64,000 nt of DNA from JACVRW01 sp963808545. GTDB lineage: Bacteria; Actinomycetota; Thermoleophilia; Solirubrobacterales; Thermoleophilaceae. This document shows, in pieces, positions 25,750-34,514 of this stretch. The DNA is taken from NCBI GenBank assembly GCA_963808545.1, contig CAWEGB010000008.1:248001-312000 (forward strand). The letters are read 5' to 3'. A program made the position numbers and the translations under genes. The notes beneath the pieces are model-generated. The model did not search any database, was not told the DNA's origin, and was given only the letters and a program-made list of their open reading frames with translations. Position 1 is the stretch's first letter. Each line of letters begins with the position of its first letter.

Positions 25750-26356
25750 GTGGCAAAGCAGAAGCAGATGAAGATGCAGATGCAGGTGGGAGCGCTGGAG
25801 CGCGATCCCACAGCTCGAGTCGCGCACCGACGAGCAGCTGCAGAGCGAGTCCAAGCATCGCGTGGCCGCCAAGGCCATCCTCGGAGCGCGGGCGGCCGAG
25901 CGCTATGACGTCAAGGCGGCGCGCGCGTACTTCAACGAGGCGCTCGCCGGCTGCCATCCGCAGGAGCGGCCCGCCCTTCGCCAGATGATGAAGGCCTCAC
26001 TGGCACTGGCCGAGCGCAAGCCCGACGAGCTGCGCGACGCGATGGAGCGCCTCGGCCAGGAGGCTCCTTCCGGCCGGCAGCTGTTCATGCTGCGAATGAT
26101 GGGCCTCCTGATCCCGCCCCAGAGCGCGGGCATGTTGGCCCGCATCCGCGGCATCGTGCTCATCCTGCTGCTGGTGATCGTCCTGCTGGCGATCGGCTTC
26201 GGGCTCGTGCAGCTGATCTCGCTGCCCTTCGGCGGCATCGGCGTGGGCAGCTCGGTCTTCTTCGGCTTCCTGCTGGTGGTGATCGTGCTGGGCGTGCTCG
26301 TGCTGCTCGGCCGGCGCCGCCAGGCCAGAGCCCGGGCCGCGCGCGGCGCGGCCTGA
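25750..26356 (+). pseudogene. Two-TM hypothetical protein with a 1-nt frameshift near the N-terminus
   Basis: GTG 25750 opens VAKQKQMKMQMQVGALERDP in one frame. From about 25811 coding character moves to the next frame with QLESRTDEQLQSESKHRVAA and continues to the stop at 26356. An extra A around 25809-25811 explains the switch. The intact product would be about 200 residues: a helical cytosolic part (KAARAYFNEALAGCHPQERP) and two C-terminal TM helices. A shorter product from GTG 25862 remains possible. The function is unknown. Confidence 0.6.
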
Positions 26357-26386
26357 CGAAGCCGTCCTCGACCCGGTTCGCCGCGC

Positions 26387-27145
26387 TCAGTTCAGAGCAG
26401 CGGACAGCCGGCGGCGATGCTCGCGCGCCAGCGGGTGCTCGGCCCCAAGCTCGGTGAAGATGGCCACCATCACGGCGCGGATCTCGTCGCGCCGGTCCGG
26501 AGCGGCCACGGCCAGCGCCTGCTGGAGCAGCTCCAAGGCGGTCTCGGGATCGCCGTCGTCCCAAGCCGTGAAGGCACGATCGAGATCGGGGTCTCCGGTC
26601 AGCCGGGTTCGCGCGATCAGGCCCGCGGCCACGAAGTCGCCGGGCGCGTCCTCGAGCAGCTCGACGGCCTCCTCGGTGTCGCCCCGCACCAGCAGCATGC
26701 GTCCCAGTTCACGCCGGGCGGTGGCGTGCGCGGGGTCCAGCTCCAGGGCGCGGCGCAGCTCCGGCTCGCCTCCCCCCTCCACCAGCGCGTCGGCCTCGGA
26801 GGGGACCAGCGCGTCGAAGAAGCGCTCGACCTCCGCCGGCGGCAGGGCGCCCGTGAACTCGGAGGCCACGCGGCCGTCGCGGAAGGCCTTGACCGCCGGG
26901 ATGCCTTGGATGCGGAAGCTGGCCTGAAGGCCCGGATTGCGGTCGACGTCGACCTTGGCCAGCTCGACCTTGCCCGCTCGGGCGGTGGCAGCCCGCTCTA
27001 GCGCGGGCGTCAGCTGCTTGCACGGCTGGCACCAGTCGGCCCAGAAGTCGACCACCACGGGCAGCTCGCGTGAGCGCTCGATCACGCGCTGCTCGAACTC
27101 GGCCTCGTCGACGTCGTAGATCGACTGGACGGGGTCAGGACTCAT
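26387..27145 (-). CDS. Thioredoxin-domain co-chaperone (CnoX/YbbN-like)
   Basis: This 252-residue cytosolic protein has an N-terminal thioredoxin fold (residues 1-115) with an active site WCQPCK, the conserved cis-proline in GIPAVKAF, and VDFWADW. Residues about 120-250 form TPR-like helices (ELRRALELDPAHATARRELG). This architecture matches CnoX/YbbN, which protects substrates from oxidation and passes them to chaperonins. It overlaps the upstream cyclophilin gene by 11 nt. Confidence 0.88.
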   Translation of the reverse strand: MSPDPVQSIYDVDEAEFEQRVIERSRELPVVVDFWADWCQPCKQLTPALERAATARAGKVELAKVDVDRNPGLQASFRIQGIPAVKAFRDGRVASEFTGALPPAEVERFFDALVPSEADALVEGGGEPELRRALELDPAHATARRELGRMLLVRGDTEEAVELLEDAPGDFVAAGLIARTRLTGDPDLDRAFTAWDDGDPETALELLQQALAVAAPDRRDEIRAVMVAIFTELGAEHPLAREHRRRLSAALN

Positions 27146-27842
27146 CGACGTTCGCTTTCTCGATCACGACCGGCTGCAGCGGCGTGCCGGCCTCACCGCT
27201 GGCGGGATCGCCCAGCTTGTCGATGGCCAGCGCCACGTCGAGCCCCTTCACGACCTTGCCCAGCACGCCGTAGTCGGGCGGCAGTCCCGCGTCCGGAGCC
27301 GTGACGATGTAGAACTGGCTGCCGGCGGTGCCCGGCGGCTCCGCCGCCGTCTTGGCCATGGCCACCACGCCCTCGGTGTAGGCGGCGTCCGGCGGCGGCA
27401 CGTCGCGCACCGAGTAGCCCGGGCCACCGGAGCCGGTGGCGGTGGGGTCACCCCCCTGGATCACGAAGCCGGGCACGATGCGGTGGAACACCGTGTCGTC
27501 GTAGAAGCCCGCGCGGGTGAGCGACACGAAGGACGCCGCCGTCTTGGGCGACGTCTTCTGATCGAGGCGGATCGTGATGTCGCCGCAGGTCGTCTGAAGC
27601 ACCACGTCGTAGGTCGCGTCCGGATCGAGCGCCTTGCCCGGCTTCTTCTGGCCCCCGTCCTGCTTGGGCCCCGGCTGCGCCACCTCCTCACATGCGCCCT
27701 TGGGCTCGGGCGTCTCCCGAGCCTGATCGGCTTCGGAGGCGCCCCCGCCGTCGCCCGATGAGCCACCCTCGTCATCGTCGCCTCCACAGGCCGCGGCGGC
27801 GAAACAGAGCAGGCACAGAAGGAGCGCGAGCGGCCGGAACAC
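27135..27842 (-). CDS. Cyclophilin-type peptidyl-prolyl isomerase lipoprotein
   Basis: This 235-residue protein has a lipoprotein signal (LLLCLLCFAAAAC, lipobox cysteine near residue 19) and a low-complexity acidic linker. A cyclophilin domain from about 75 to 230 follows: FHRIVPGFVIQGGDPTATGS, GVVAMAKTAAEPPGTAGSQF YIV, and YGVLGKVVKGLDV. It would fold proteins outside the membrane. It is translationally coupled with the thioredoxin-like chaperone, pairing envelope and cytosolic folding functions. Confidence 0.9.
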   Translation of the reverse strand: MFRPLALLLCLLCFAAAACGGDDDEGGSSGDGGGASEADQARETPEPKGACEEVAQPGPKQDGGQKKPGKALDPDATYDVVLQTTCGDITIRLDQKTSPKTAASFVSLTRAGFYDDTVFHRIVPGFVIQGGDPTATGSGGPGYSVRDVPPPDAAYTEGVVAMAKTAAEPPGTAGSQFYIVTAPDAGLPPDYGVLGKVVKGLDVALAIDKLGDPASGEAGTPLQPVVIEKANVDES

Positions 27843-27861
27843 GGAGCCGTAGGCTAGCGAC

Positions 27862-28656
27862 GTGCCCCTCGCGTCCCTGGCCCTTCGCTACGACCAGTTC
27901 ATCTTCGATCTGGACGGCTGCGTGTGGATCGGCGACGAGCCCACACCGGGGGCGCTCGAGGCTCTGGACGCCCTTCGGGAGGCGGGAAAGCGAGTCGCCT
28001 ACGCCACCAACGACCCGCGCGGGGCGACCGAGGACTACGTGGCCCGGCTGTGGCGTATCGGGATCAAGGCTTCGCTGCGCGACGTGGTGACCGTGGGCGG
28101 CGCCACCCAGCACCTACTGGCGGAGACCCGGACCGGCCGTACCGCCTTCGTGATCGGTACCCCGGCCCTGCGAAAGCACGTGGAGGATGCGGGCCTCAGG
28201 GTGCTCAACGGGACCGACCTGGCGTCGCGCGCCGAGGTCGTCGTCGTGGGCGGGACGGAGCAGCTGGTCTACGACGACCTGCGCAATGCCGCGCTGGCCG
28301 TCCGGCGCGGCGCCGATTTCCTGGCCACCGCCCGCGACCCGACGTACCCGCAGCCCGACGGCCTGTGGCCAGGTACCGGCGCCATCCTGGCCGCCGTGGA
28401 GGTGGCCAGCGGCGGCAGGGCCGAGACGGTCGGCAAGCCCGAGCCCCAGCTGATGCTCACCGCACTCGACCGCCTGGGCGACGGCCGCACGCTGGTGGCG
28501 GGCGACCGGATCGACACCGACCTCGCCGCAGCCGCCGCGGCGGGACTGGATGCAGCGCTCGTCCTCAGCGGCGGGGCGCGCCGCGAGGAGCTCGAGGGCC
28601 TCGACCCGCAGCCGGTGGCGGTGGCCGAGACGCTCGCGGCGCTGCTGGTGGACTGA
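27862..28656 (+). CDS. NagD-like HAD-IIA phosphatase
   Basis: This 264-residue protein has HAD motifs in order: FIFDLDGCVWIG (nucleophile DxD), YATNDPRG, a C2A cap domain in the middle, GKPEPQL (lysine), and LVAGDRIDTDLAAA (acidic motif). HAD-IIA enzymes dephosphorylate small phosphates such as nucleotides or phosphoglycolate; the exact substrate is unknown. It is divergent from the cyclophilin gene with a 19-nt gap. Confidence 0.9.
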   Translation: MPLASLALRYDQFIFDLDGCVWIGDEPTPGALEALDALREAGKRVAYATNDPRGATEDYVARLWRIGIKASLRDVVTVGGATQHLLAETRTGRTAFVIGTPALRKHVEDAGLRVLNGTDLASRAEVVVVGGTEQLVYDDLRNAALAVRRGADFLATARDPTYPQPDGLWPGTGAILAAVEVASGGRAETVGKPEPQLMLTALDRLGDGRTLVAGDRIDTDLAAAAAAGLDAALVLSGGARREELEGLDPQPVAVAETLAALLVD

Positions 28657-28675
28657 CGCGACGCGCCGGGCCGGG

Positions 28676-29017
28676 CTATGACCGCGCGCGCCGCAGCGTC
28701 AAACCGGTGACTCCGTCCACCGCGGTCAGGCCCACGAGCACTCTCGCCCCGCCCGTGAGCAGCCCGGGTGAGGAGGATCCCGGCGCCACGGAGCGCAGAT
28801 AGGCGGCCTGGGCGAGGTTCAGCGCCGCGCGGCCGATCATCCATGGCCAGCGAGGGCGACCCCGCAGCAACCCGGGTACGAGCACGAGGTCGGACACGCC
28901 GAGCAGACGGAGGGCCGGATCCTGGTCGTCGAGGCCCAACGGTCCCGCCACCCGGTCCGGGGCCGCAACGAGGACGGCGCCGGCCACGAGCGTCACACCG
29001 CCGACGAACTGCGGCAT
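28676..29017 (-). CDS. Small multi-TM hypothetical protein
   Basis: This 113-residue protein starts at ATG 29017. Three hydrophobic segments are seen (VGGVTLVAGAVLVAAPDRVA, LLGVSDLVLVPGLL, VLVGLTAVDGVTGLTL) with a short arginine tail. The family is not recognised. It lies downstream of a VOC gene on the same strand. Confidence 0.6.
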   Translation of the reverse strand: MPQFVGGVTLVAGAVLVAAPDRVAGPLGLDDQDPALRLLGVSDLVLVPGLLRGRPRWPWMIGRAALNLAQAAYLRSVAPGSSSPGLLTGGARVLVGLTAVDGVTGLTLRRARS

Positions 29018-29052
29018 GCGCTCCGCGGACAGCAGATTGGCTCGCGGCAGCG

Positions 29053-29451
29053 CTACACGCCCTCCGGCTGGGTGCGGCCTTCCCCGTAGTCGGGAATCTG
29101 CTGGACGGACCAGCCGTTGCCGTCGGGATCCGAGAAGTACACGAATCGGCCCCACGGGAAGTCCTGGACGTCGGAGACCTCGAGTCCTCGTCCGGCCAGC
29201 TCGTCGCGGGCGGCCTCGATGTCCTCGACCACCAGCTGAAGCCCGTCGAGCGAGCCCGGCTCGAGCTGCGTGATCCCCTCGCCGATCGAGACCGAGCAGG
29301 CCGAGCCGGGAGGGGTGAGCTGCACGAAGCGCAGACCCTCGCGCACGGTCACGTCGTTGTCGACGCTGAAGCCCGCCCGCTCGGAGTAGAAGGCCTTGGC
29401 CCGGTCGACGTCGGACACCGGAACCGGGATCAGCTCGAGCTTGAGGTCCAT
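29053..29451 (-). CDS. VOC/glyoxalase-fold protein
   Basis: This 132-residue protein begins LELIPVPVSDVDRAKAFYSE (first VOC unit) and continues with LDGLQLVVEDIEAARDELAG. It ends in FVYFSDPDGNGWSVQQIPDY, a standard C-terminal metal-ligand strand. The substrate is unknown. It lies 13 nt downstream of the phosphatase-like gene, so it is probably co-transcribed with it. Confidence 0.9.
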   Translation of the reverse strand: MDLKLELIPVPVSDVDRAKAFYSERAGFSVDNDVTVREGLRFVQLTPPGSACSVSIGEGITQLEPGSLDGLQLVVEDIEAARDELAGRGLEVSDVQDFPWGRFVYFSDPDGNGWSVQQIPDYGEGRTQPEGV

Positions 29452-29464
29452 GGCGAGCGCCAGT

Positions 29465-29968
29465 CTATCCCCGCCCGTCCAGGCGCCGCAGCTCCGCCGG
29501 CTCCACGCCGACCAGCGCGCAGGCCTCGTCGGTGACGGTCAACCCCGCCCGTTCGGCCTGCGCGAGCGCCAGCGCCGGATCGGTGCCCCTCAGCTCGTGC
29601 AGATGCGCCGCGCACACCGCAGCCACGAAGTCCGTCCAGCGGTTGCCGTGGATGGCGACCGCCCCGGCCGATCGCAGCCGCCGCGGCAGCAGGGCCAGGA
29701 GCTCCTCCAGGGCCGCCGCCCCGCCCTCGGTGGCGGCAACCGGGACGTGCAGCCACTCGAGGCCGGCCTCCTCGTAGGCCGGGAGATTGTGGCGCGAGGC
29801 CATGGTCGAGATCACCAGGCGCACCCCTCGGGCCTGCAGGTAGGCGATCTCCGCCTGCTTTCGCTCGCGCCGGTGACTGCGACCGCCTCCCCCCGGCCGC
29901 TCGAGCGCGCAGAGCTTGCGCGGCCGGGCCCACCAGATGTGCCTGGGTTCCTGAGTCGACGCTTCCAT
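29465..29968 (-). CDS. Dual-specificity phosphatase-like protein lacking the catalytic Cys
   Basis: The 167-residue product has the layout of a small DSP: GVRLVISTMASRHNLPAYEE and GLEWLHVPVAA. It also has AGAVAIHGNRWTDFVAAVCA at the position of the P-loop, where HCxxGxxR would be expected, followed by two helices. The histidine is kept, but glycine replaces cysteine. It may be a non-catalytic phosphate-binding relative. The family assignment is by pattern only. Confidence 0.5.
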   Translation of the reverse strand: MEASTQEPRHIWWARPRKLCALERPGGGGRSHRRERKQAEIAYLQARGVRLVISTMASRHNLPAYEEAGLEWLHVPVAATEGGAAALEELLALLPRRLRSAGAVAIHGNRWTDFVAAVCAAHLHELRGTDPALALAQAERAGLTVTDEACALVGVEPAELRRLDGRG

Positions 29969-30030
29969 GCCCCTTGAAGGGCCGGGCCGGAGAAGTTTCG
30001 CCCCCCTGGCCCCGATATCCTGCGACGGTC

Positions 30031-30852
30031 ATGTGCCGCGTGTTCGGCTGCGTCGCCGCGGAGCCGCTCTCGATTCGCAACGAGCTGCTCGAGGCCGAGA
30101 ACCCCCTGATCCGGCAGTCCGAGGACCACGACTCCGGTTGGGGCATGGCCGCCTACGAGCGCGCCGGCGGCGAGCCGCCGCAGATCGTCCGCTTTCCCGA
30201 GGCCGCCTACGCCGACGGCGAGTTCGTGGACGCCACCGAGCGGCGGGCCCGCATCTTCAACGTGCACGTGCGGCGCGCCACCATGGGCGATCTGCGGCTG
30301 GAGAACACCCATCCCTTCAGCCTCGACCGCTACACCCTCGGCCACAACGGGACCGTCCTCGCCTACCCGAGGCTGCTCGAGCCGGGCATGGCTCCGCCGG
30401 CCGGCGACACCGACTCCGAGCACCTGTTCAACCTGCTGATGCACCGCTACGACCCGGCAGACCCGGTGGGCAGCATTCGCCTGGCCATCAGGACGGCGGT
30501 GGAGCGTTCCCCCTTTTCGGGGCTGAACGTTCTGTTCTCGGACGGCGAGAAGCTGTACGCCTACCGGCTCGGGCGCTTCGACCTTCACTGGGTGGCCCGG
30601 CCCGGGCAACTGCTCGTGGCGTCGGAGAAGCTGACCGGCGAGGCGTGGCACAGCGTCGGCCAGGACGTGCTGCTCACCCTCGACCCCGAGGATCTCGAGG
30701 AGCCTCACGCCGAGCGCCTGCTCGGGGACGAGATCGTCCGGACCGCCAACATCCGCAGGGTCGACAGGGCACCCCATCTGCGTGGTGCGGAGCGCGGCGC
30801 CGCCGCGGCAGAGAGAGCTCGCACCGCGGCATCGGCGGCGGCCGCCGAGTGA
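30031..30852 (+). CDS. Class II glutamine amidotransferase
   Basis: This 273-residue protein starts MCRVFGCVAAEPL, so after removal of Met the cysteine is the N-terminal nucleophile. Class II GATase motifs follow: DSGWGMAAY, FNVHVRRATMGDL, NTHPF, LGHNGTV and DTDSEHLFNLL. It resembles EgtC/YafJ-type enzymes without a synthetase domain, so it probably releases ammonia from glutamine for a partner. The stop overlaps the diacylglycerol kinase start by 4 nt. Confidence 0.9.
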   Translation: MCRVFGCVAAEPLSIRNELLEAENPLIRQSEDHDSGWGMAAYERAGGEPPQIVRFPEAAYADGEFVDATERRARIFNVHVRRATMGDLRLENTHPFSLDRYTLGHNGTVLAYPRLLEPGMAPPAGDTDSEHLFNLLMHRYDPADPVGSIRLAIRTAVERSPFSGLNVLFSDGEKLYAYRLGRFDLHWVARPGQLLVASEKLTGEAWHSVGQDVLLTLDPEDLEEPHAERLLGDEIVRTANIRRVDRAPHLRGAERGAAAAERARTAASAAAAE

Positions 30853-31724
30853 GCCGCCGTTTCGCGCTGTTGGTCAACCCGGCGTCCGCCGGGGGGAAGG
30901 CGCTCGACGCCCTTCCGGCCGTGCACGCCACTCTGGACGGTCTCGACTGCCCCCACCGCACGGTCATAACTCGCGACATCGACCACGCCGCCCAGGAGGC
31001 CGAGCGCGCGGCGCGCGAAGGAGAGACGACGCTGGCAATGGGCGGCGACGGGCTCCTGCGGCCCCTCGCCGGGGTGCTCCGGCACTCCCCGGCCGCCCTG
31101 GCGCTGGTGCCCTGCGGGCGCGGAAACGACCTCGCACGGGTGCTCGGCATCCCCACCGACCCTGCGGAGGCCGCCCGGGTCGCCGCCAAGGGCAGCGAGC
31201 GGCTCCTCGACGTGGCCGACGTGGACGGCACGCCCTTTCTCGGGATAGCGAGCTTTGGCTTCGACTCGGACGCCAACCGGATCGCCAACGAGGCCAAGCT
31301 GATCCGCGGCAACGCGGTGTATCTGTACGCCGCGCTCAGGGCGCTCGCCGCGTGGAAGCCGGCGCGCTTCGGCGTCACGGTCGACGGGAAGCCGCACGAG
31401 GTGACCGGCTACTCGGTGGCGGTGGGCAACTCGAAGGCCTACGGCGGCGGCATGTACGTGCTCCCCCACGCCGAGCTCGACGACGGCCGGCTCGATGTGA
31501 TGATGTCCAGCGAGGCGACGAAGCTGACCTTCCTGCGCGAGTTCCCGAAGGTGTTCAAGGGCACGCACGTGGACTCGCCGAACGTCACCTTCCTGCGGGG
31601 CGAGCGGATCGAGCTCACGTCCGACCGCCCGTTCGTGATCTACGCCGACGGAGACCCGATCGGCGCCACTCCCGCCACGGTGGGCGTCGAGCCGCGTTGC
31701 CTTCGGATCATCGTCCCGGCGTGA
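30849..31724 (+). CDS. Diacylglycerol/lipid kinase
   Basis: This 291-residue protein of the DAGK catalytic family has the nucleotide-binding LVNPASAGGK at the start, AMGGDGLLRPLAGVL (GGDG), and CGRGNDLARVLGIP. A C-terminal beta domain follows with GNSKAYGGGMYVLPHAELDD and IYADGDPI. Such enzymes phosphorylate diacylglycerol or related lipids and recycle lipid carriers. GTG 30849 overlaps the previous stop (GTGA), and its own stop overlaps murT. Confidence 0.92.
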   Translation: MSRRFALLVNPASAGGKALDALPAVHATLDGLDCPHRTVITRDIDHAAQEAERAAREGETTLAMGGDGLLRPLAGVLRHSPAALALVPCGRGNDLARVLGIPTDPAEAARVAAKGSERLLDVADVDGTPFLGIASFGFDSDANRIANEAKLIRGNAVYLYAALRALAAWKPARFGVTVDGKPHEVTGYSVAVGNSKAYGGGMYVLPHAELDDGRLDVMMSSEATKLTFLREFPKVFKGTHVDSPNVTFLRGERIELTSDRPFVIYADGDPIGATPATVGVEPRCLRIIVPA

Positions 31725-33079
31725 CCTTCCGGCCCGCGCGCACTCTGGCTCGCGCCGCCCGCGCCGCGAGCCGCCGGCTCGGGCGCACCGGGGGCACCAC
31801 GGCGCCCGGGCGCATGCTGCTCAAGCTGTCTCCCGGGGCCCTGGCGCGGATGGGTGGGCAGCTGGACGGCGGCTCGGTGGTCGTCTCGGCCACCAACGGC
31901 AAGACCACCACCTCCGCCATGATCGCGGCGGCGCTCGAGCGCGAGGGGCGCCCGCTGGTGCACAACCGGGCCGGCTCCAACATGGCCTGGGGCGTGGCCA
32001 CCGCTCTGCTCGACGCGGGCCGCGAGCAGGGCCAGCTGGGGTTGTTCGAGGTGGACGAGGCCTGGTTGCCCGAGGTGGCGCGCGAGCTGCGGCCGCGGCT
32101 GCTCCTGCTCGCCAACCTCTTCCGCGACCAGCTCGACCGCTACGGCGAGCTCGAGCTGCTGGCCGACCGCTGGGCCGAGGTGGTGGAAGCGCTGGACGGG
32201 CGGGCGCGCCTCGTGCTCAACGCCGATGACCCCCTGGTGGCGGATCTCGGCCGTGGCCGCGAGGGGGTGACCTACTTCGGCCTCGCCGACGATTCCCAGG
32301 CGCTCCCGGAGATGCAGCACGCCGCCGACTCCAAGCACTGTCGCAACTGCGGGACGCCATACGACTACGAGGCCATCTACCTCGGGCACCTCGGCCGCTA
32401 CCGCTGCCCCAACTGCGGCCGCGAGCGCCCGGACCCCGCGGTGGCCGCCACGCGGGTCGAGCTGATGGGCATGAAGGGGTCACGGGTGACGCTGGAGACC
32501 CCGCGAGGCGAGCTCGATCTCCGTCTCCCCCTCCCCGGTCTGTACAACGTCTACAACGCGCTGGCCGCCGTGGCCAGTGCGCTCGAGCTCGACGTGCCGC
32601 TCGACGTGACGGGCCAGGCGCTGGAGGGCTTCGCCGGTTCGTTCGGCCGGGTGGAGACGATCCCCGTCGGCGGCCGCGAGCTCTCCATCCTCCTGATCAA
32701 GAACCCCGCCGGGGCCAACGAGGTGCTGCGCACGCTGATCCTCGAGGACGGGCGGCTGGACCTGTGGCTGGCGCTGAACGACCGCACCGCCGACGGGCGC
32801 GACGTGTCCTGGATCTGGGACGCCGACTTCGAGCTGCTGGCGGGCCGCGTGCGCCGCGCGGTCTGCTCCGGCACGCGCGCCGAGGAGATGGCTCTGCGCC
32901 TCAAGTACGCCGGGCTCGACGCCGAGCTCGAGGTGAATCGGGAGCTGGGGCCCGCCCTCGACGACGCCGTGGCCGGCGCGGCCGGTAAGCGGGTGTTCGC
33001 CCTGCCCACCTACACCGCACTGCTCGAGCTGCGCGATCTGCTGGCCCGGCGCGGGCTGGCCCGCAGGTGGTCGGAGTGA
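31721..33079 (+). CDS. murT: Lipid II isoglutaminyl synthase, MurT subunit
   Basis: This 452-residue Mur-ligase-like protein has the ATP loop SATNGKTTT (about 56-64), LFEVDEAWLPEV, LANLFRDQLDRYGE, and a C-terminal DUF1727 domain with LLIKNPAGANEVL. Between domains lies the Cys4 ribbon typical of MurT (C207, C210, C229, C232; CRNC and CPNC). Together with GatD it amidates the D-Glu of lipid II stem peptides. GTG 31721 overlaps the upstream stop. GatD is not next door but one gene later. Confidence 0.93.
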   Translation: MTFRPARTLARAARAASRRLGRTGGTTAPGRMLLKLSPGALARMGGQLDGGSVVVSATNGKTTTSAMIAAALEREGRPLVHNRAGSNMAWGVATALLDAGREQGQLGLFEVDEAWLPEVARELRPRLLLLANLFRDQLDRYGELELLADRWAEVVEALDGRARLVLNADDPLVADLGRGREGVTYFGLADDSQALPEMQHAADSKHCRNCGTPYDYEAIYLGHLGRYRCPNCGRERPDPAVAATRVELMGMKGSRVTLETPRGELDLRLPLPGLYNVYNALAAVASALELDVPLDVTGQALEGFAGSFGRVETIPVGGRELSILLIKNPAGANEVLRTLILEDGRLDLWLALNDRTADGRDVSWIWDADFELLAGRVRRAVCSGTRAEEMALRLKYAGLDAELEVNRELGPALDDAVAGAAGKRVFALPTYTALLELRDLLARRGLARRWSE

Positions 33080-33801
33080 TCGACAGGAGCGTGATCTGGC
33101 ACGACGTGGAGAACGGCTCCTACTCGGCCGACCTCGACACCTGGCTCCGGCTGGCGGCCGAGGCGGAGGGCCCCGTGCTCGACCTTGGTGCGGGCACCGG
33201 GCGGATCGCGCTTGCGCTCGCGGCCGAGGGCCATGAGATCACCGCGCTCGAGTCCGATCCGCTCCTGCTCGACGAGCTCGGCCGCCGGGCGCGCGACCGT
33301 GGGCTGAGCGTCGCTCGCTGGCTGGCCGACGCCCGGGAGCTGACGCCCATCGAGGGCTTCGCCCTGATCATCGCCCCGATGCAGTTCATGCAGATCCTCG
33401 GCGGCTCCTCCGAGCGCGACCAGGTGCTGAGCCGCGCCGCCGCGTGCCTGCGGCCGGGCGGCGCCTTCGCGGCGGCGATCTCCAACCTCGACGAGGCGGT
33501 GGCCGCGGACGACGCCAGCCCACCGCTGCCGGACGTGGGCGAGCGCCGCGGCTGGGTCTACTCGAGCCTGCCGCTCGACGTGCGGCCGGAGCCCGGCGGC
33601 GTGGCCGTCGAATGGCTGCGCCAGGTGGTCTCGCCCGCCGGTGAGCTGACCGAGGAGCGTTACGCGCTCAAGCTCGACTCGCTCACGCCGGGACAGCTCG
33701 AGGAGGAAGCGGCGCAACACGGACTCCGGCCCGAGGCGCGCCTGCGGGTCGACTCGACCGAGTCCCACGTGGGAAGCACGGTGGTGCTGTGCCGGCGCTG
33801 A
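33076..33801 (+). CDS. Class I SAM-dependent methyltransferase
   Basis: This 241-residue protein has VLDLGAGTGRIALALAAEGH (SAM motif I), ITALESDPLLL (acidic ribose ligand), and LIIAPMQFMQILGG as motif IV with a hydrophobic residue where an acceptor-specific DPPY would be. Fold and length fit small-molecule methyltransferases. GTG 33076 overlaps the murT stop by GTGA, and its 3' end overlaps gatD by 13 nt, so it is embedded in translational coupling between the two subunits. The substrate is unknown. Confidence 0.85.
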   Translation: MIDRSVIWHDVENGSYSADLDTWLRLAAEAEGPVLDLGAGTGRIALALAAEGHEITALESDPLLLDELGRRARDRGLSVARWLADARELTPIEGFALIIAPMQFMQILGGSSERDQVLSRAAACLRPGGAFAAAISNLDEAVAADDASPPLPDVGERRGWVYSSLPLDVRPEPGGVAVEWLRQVVSPAGELTEERYALKLDSLTPGQLEEEAAQHGLRPEARLRVDSTESHVGSTVVLCRR

Positions 33802-34511
33802 GGGTCTGCTCGCTCTATCCGGAGCTCATGAACATCTACGCCGACCGCGGCAACATCGCCATCCTGCGGGCGCGCTGCGAGTGGCGCGGCCTGGGCTTCG
33901 AGCACGCCGCGGCCGGCGTGGGCGAGCGGCCCGACCCGGGCGCTCACGACCTGTTCTACATCGGCGGAGGCCAGGACCGTGACCAGATCGCGATCGCGCC
34001 CGACATGGCGGAGACCAAGCGCGAGGCGCTTCACGACGCCGCATCCCGCGGCGCCGTGGTGCTCGGCGTCTGCGGTGGCTACCAGCTGCTGGGCCATTCC
34101 TACGAGCTGGGCGGCTCCAAGCTGCCCGGCATCGGCCTCGTGGACCTGCAGACGGTGCGCGAGCCCGGCCCGAGGCTGATCGGCAACTGCGCGATCGAGG
34201 CCGACCTCGGCGACGGCCCCCGCGTGATCGCGGGGTTCGAGAACCACGGCGGTCGCACCTACCTCGGCGCCTCCGAGTCGCCGCTCGGACGGGTGCTCAA
34301 CGGGCACGGCAACAACGGCCGGGACGGCTTCGAAGGCGTGCACTCGGGCAACGTGATCGGCACCTACCTGCACGGTCCCCTGCTGCCGAAGAACGTGTGG
34401 CTGGCCGACCGGCTCATAGAGCTGGCCCTGGGCATCGAGCTGGAGCCGCTCCCCCACGACGAGCTCGAGGCCGCGGCGCACGAATCGGCCCGGCGCGCGG
34501 CCGGCGTCTGA
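33789..34511 (+). CDS. gatD: Lipid II isoglutaminyl synthase, GatD subunit
   Basis: This 240-residue class I glutamine amidotransferase of the CobB/CobQ type begins LRVCSLYPELMNIYADRGNI. It has FYIGGGQDRDQ, the nucleophile C95 in VLGVCGGYQLLG, GFENHGGRTYLG and the histidine in GTYLHGPLLPKN. GatD supplies ammonia to MurT. It starts at GTG 33789, overlapping the methyltransferase gene. The operon ends here; dut converges 3 nt away. Confidence 0.93.
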   Translation: MPALRVCSLYPELMNIYADRGNIAILRARCEWRGLGFEHAAAGVGERPDPGAHDLFYIGGGQDRDQIAIAPDMAETKREALHDAASRGAVVLGVCGGYQLLGHSYELGGSKLPGIGLVDLQTVREPGPRLIGNCAIEADLGDGPRVIAGFENHGGRTYLGASESPLGRVLNGHGNNGRDGFEGVHSGNVIGTYLHGPLLPKNVWLADRLIELALGIELEPLPHDELEAAAHESARRAAGV

Positions 34512-34514
34512 GCC

